64,000 bases of DNA from Eulemur rufifrons (taxonomy: Eukaryota > Chordata > Mammalia > Primates > Lemuridae), in the NCBI RefSeq assembly GCF_041146395.1, contig NC_091002.1, positions 4,830,501 to 4,894,500 on the forward strand, in the 5' to 3' direction. The notes under the pieces are model-generated. The model worked only from the letters and a program-made list of their open reading frames with translations, was not told where the DNA came from and made no database searches. The position numbers and the translations under genes are program-made. Positions within the stretch are counted from its first letter, which is position 1, and the number at the start of each line of letters is the position of its first letter. Shown here in pieces: positions 60,877 to 64,000 of the stretch.

Positions 60877-61240
60877 CAGATGCCCCTCAGCTTACAATGG
60901 GGTTATGTTCCAACACCCACCATAAGTTGAAAATATTTTAAGTTGAAAATGCATTTGATACACCTAACCTACCAAATGTTACAGCTCAGCCTAGCCCGCC
61001 TTAAACATGCTGAGAACACAGCCTAGCCTATAGTCAGGCAAAATTAATTAACCCAAAGCCTACTTCATAATAAAGTGTTGAATATCTCATGTAATTTATT
61101 GAATACCGTACTGAAAGTGAACAACAGAATGGTTTCATGGGTACTCCGTATGTTTTCTACTGCATGCATGTTGCTTTCACACCATTCATTGTAAAGTCAA
61201 AATTTTTTAAGTTGAACCATCATAAGTCAGGCACCATTTG
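60877..61240. mobile_element. Tigger-like short DNA transposon
   Basis: The left end CAGATGCCCCTCAGCTTACA and right end ATAAGTCAGGCACCATTTG are imperfect inverted repeats. Internal phrases GTTGAAAATGCATTTGATAC and AGTTGAACCATCATAAGTCA fit this class. No transposase frame remains. Confidence 0.65.
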
Positions 61241-61249
61241 TGGTTTTGC

Positions 61250-61855
61250 CTGTTCTACAAATTCAATTAAGCGAATTCCTACAGACTGGGTGTACTCTTC
61301 TGCTTCTAGCTTCTTTCACTCAGAATAGTGTCTGTGGGTTCATCCATGTTAAATGTGTCAGATTCTGTTACTTTTGATAGCTGGGTAGGATTCCATTGTA
61401 TGGCCGTAGCACAATGTGTTTATCCATTCTCTTATTGCTGGGCATTTGGATTTTTTCCCGGTTTTAGCTGTTAGGAAAAAAGCTGCTATGAATTTTCTTG
61501 TACACATCTTTGGACATATGTTTTCATATCTCCTGGATGGATGCCTGGGACTGGGATTGCCAGGTCATATACTAAATGTACTTAAAGTCTAAAAAATTGC
61601 CATTTTCCCAGAGCAGTTGACTCTTTTATATTCACTAGCAGTGTGGGAGTTCTTATTGCTGCACATCATAGCCAACATTCTGTATCTTTTTAATTTTATT
61701 CATTCTGAAGGGTCCATAGTGGTATCTCATGGTTTTTATTATTTACATTTTATTATTTGCATTTTCCTAATGACTAATAATGTTGAAACTTTGCTGTCTG
61801 CTTATTGTTCACTTGTGTATCTTTTACTGTGGTGTGTCTGTTCAGGGATTTGTTG
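61250..61855 (-). mobile_element. L1 LINE fragment (3' UTR side), interrupted
   Basis: GTTTATCCATTCTCTTATTG, CTGGGCATTTGGATTTTTTC, GCTGCTATGAATTTTCTTGT and TGCCTGGGACTGGGATTGCC are antisense L1 phrases. The element continues after the RPL30 pseudogene at 62333. Confidence 0.75.
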
Positions 61856-62332
<477 letters not shown>

Positions 62333-63800
62333 ACGTGTTAGGTTTTTTTGACCATCTTTTAAACTGGCTTGCTTTTTCCTTGATGAATTGTAAGAGCACT
62401 TCATACATTCAGGGTATAGATTCTTTATCAGAGGTTTTTTGTGAATATTTTCTCCCAATCTATCACTTATTTATTCATTTTTAAAATGTGTTTTGATGAG
62501 CAAAAGTTCCTTGTTTAGATGAAATCTAATTTATCAGTTATTTCTTTTATGGCCATTGCTTTCTGTGCCTAAGAAATCTTCATCTGTTCAGGTCACAAAG
62601 ATGTGTGTCTTTCTGAAGTTTTTACAGTTTTCTTTGGCTTTTTATTTTGGTTTCCGCTCCATCTCCAGTTAGTTTGGTGTATGATGTGGTGCAGGAGCTG
62701 AGCTCTCTCCACTTCTTCCTCTCCTCCCACGCCCCCAGCACAGATCCCATTTATGTCAGCATTATTTATGGAAAATGCTTTTCTTTCCTTTCTGAATTAC
62801 TTTGGTTTCTTGGTCAAAATCAGTTGATGGAATAAGCATGGGTCTATCTCTGGACTCTAGGGTTTCCGTGGGTCTTTCTGTCTGTCGTTATGCCAGGACC
62901 AGACTGTTTCGATTCCTGCAGCTTTATATTAAGTCTCAAAGTTAGATAATAAAGTCCTCTAGCTTTATTCTTCTTTTTCAAGATTGTTTTGACTATTCTA
63001 GGTCCTTCAAATTTTCATGTAACTTTTGCAATCAGCTTATCAATTTCTGTTTTTAAAAACATGCCAGATGCTGGTTAGGACTACATTAGATCCATAGGTA
63101 AATTTGGAGAGATCAGACTCTTGCTGTGAAGTCTTTCAGCCTGGGAGCATGATCGATTTCTCTGGTTATATAGGTCTGCGGTAATTTCTCTCAGTAATGT
63201 TTATAGTTTTTAGCCCAACACTTTGCAAGTCCTATGTTAAAATTTCTTCCTGGGTTTTCTTTTTTCTGGTATTTTTCTATGCTGTGGTTAACATAGTTGT
63301 CTCTTATTTTCCAGTAGTTTGTTGATGGACTATAAAAACACAATCTGTGTGTGTGTTGACGTTGTGTCCTGAGACCTTGCGTCCTGAGACCTTGCTAAAC
63401 TCATTTATAGTCTCACTGATAGTTTTGATGATTCCTTAGGATTTTCTACACAAACAATCATGTCATTCATGAACAGGGACAGTTTCACTCCTTCCTTTTC
63501 AATCTTTGTGCCTTTTATTTTCCTTGCTTTCTCATACTGAGTAAAATTTCTAGTACAATATTGAGTAGAAGTGATGAGAATGGACATTTTTGCATTGCGC
63601 CCAAATCTTGGGGCAAAAATGTTCAATATCTCATCATTAAGTATGAGCTTAGCTTTCGTACAGGTACCCTTTATCGGAGTAAGCAAGCTCCCTTCTATTT
63701 CTAGCCTGCTGAGAGTTTTGATTTATTTTTGTCAAGGGTCAGTGTTAGATTTTGTCAAGTGTTTTTTCCTGTGTCTATTAAGTTGATCATATTGCCAACC
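62333..63800 (-). mobile_element. L1 LINE fragment (ORF2 C-terminal part and 3' UTR)
   Basis: Continuation of the interrupted L1. The minus strand at 63405-63686 still reads ORF2-like KLSLFMNDMIVCVENPKESS, in which the reverse-transcriptase FADD motif is replaced by FMND; frames upstream are broken. A 15-base duplication, GTCCTGAGACCTTGC, occurs at 63366-63395. Inactive. Confidence 0.8.
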
Positions 63801-64000
63801 TAAATAACAAAGAGAGGCTCTCTAAAAGATGATATTTATTTGAGAATAGGGCATTGCAATGAATACACGTGCCATAGTAAACTATGAGCATATTCAGGGA
63901 GGTAAAGGAAGACAAAGGTTTTTAAAGGGAAAAATGAGGAGGATTACATAATTGTTTTGAGATAATTGTACTTGGCTACGAGGATCGATAACAAATGGGT
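63801..64000. other. window end, unassigned AT-rich DNA
   Basis: AT-rich sequence with no gene or repeat I can name. It may belong to another LINE or LTR fragment that runs off the window. Confidence 0.4.

Noticed and set aside
63405..63686. Possible live L1 reverse transcriptase
   Set aside because: The catalytic FADD motif reads FMND and the surrounding frames are broken, so this is a dead L1.

Overview
The window is nuclear DNA of a primate, most likely a strepsirrhine (lemur or loris/galago group). It holds intron-rich vertebrate genes with GT-AG splice sites, decayed L1, L2, MIR and Tigger-type repeats, and several dimeric Alu elements. Four of the Alus carry the wording I associate with strepsirrhine Alus ("CTAGAGTGCCGTGG", "TCTGGACAACTA"). 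I cannot name the species.

Layout. Positions 1-11106 hold the last seven coding exons of SH3TC1 on the + strand (541 C-terminal residues, TPR region), ending at a stop at 11104 and a poly(A) signal at 11218. One intron carries a very C-rich tandem repeat (7060-7618). Positions 11.2-19.3 kb hold no gene I can support. They contain three blocks of degenerate telomere-like CCCTAA sequence (15131-15307, 15986-16252, 17195-17395), two non-telomeric spacers, and an L1 3' end (about 18300-19345). Positions 19350-57098 hold a complete 13-exon PIGG gene on the + strand. The joined reading frame is 2952 nt (983 residues plus stop), which is the length I recall for human PIGG, and every splice junction keeps frame. 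Positions 57.1-64 kb are the PIGG 3' UTR and flanking DNA, mostly old L1, one Tigger-like element and an RPL30 processed pseudogene.

The two genes are not known to work together. SH3TC1 encodes an SH3/TPR protein of poorly known function. PIGG is the ER enzyme that adds an ethanolamine-phosphate side branch to the second mannose of GPI anchors.

The most interesting point is the neighbourhood. From memory, in human both genes lie on 4p and point the same way, but PIGG is close to the 4p telomere and SH3TC1 is about 7-8 Mb further in. Here they are only about 8.5 kb apart, with telomere-like repeats between them in the orientation expected of an old telomere on the PIGG side. This looks like an evolutionary breakpoint or telomere-associated junction, or else an assembly misjoin. 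No unknown multi-gene system (CRISPR, defence island, operon) is present; the window is otherwise ordinary mammalian DNA.
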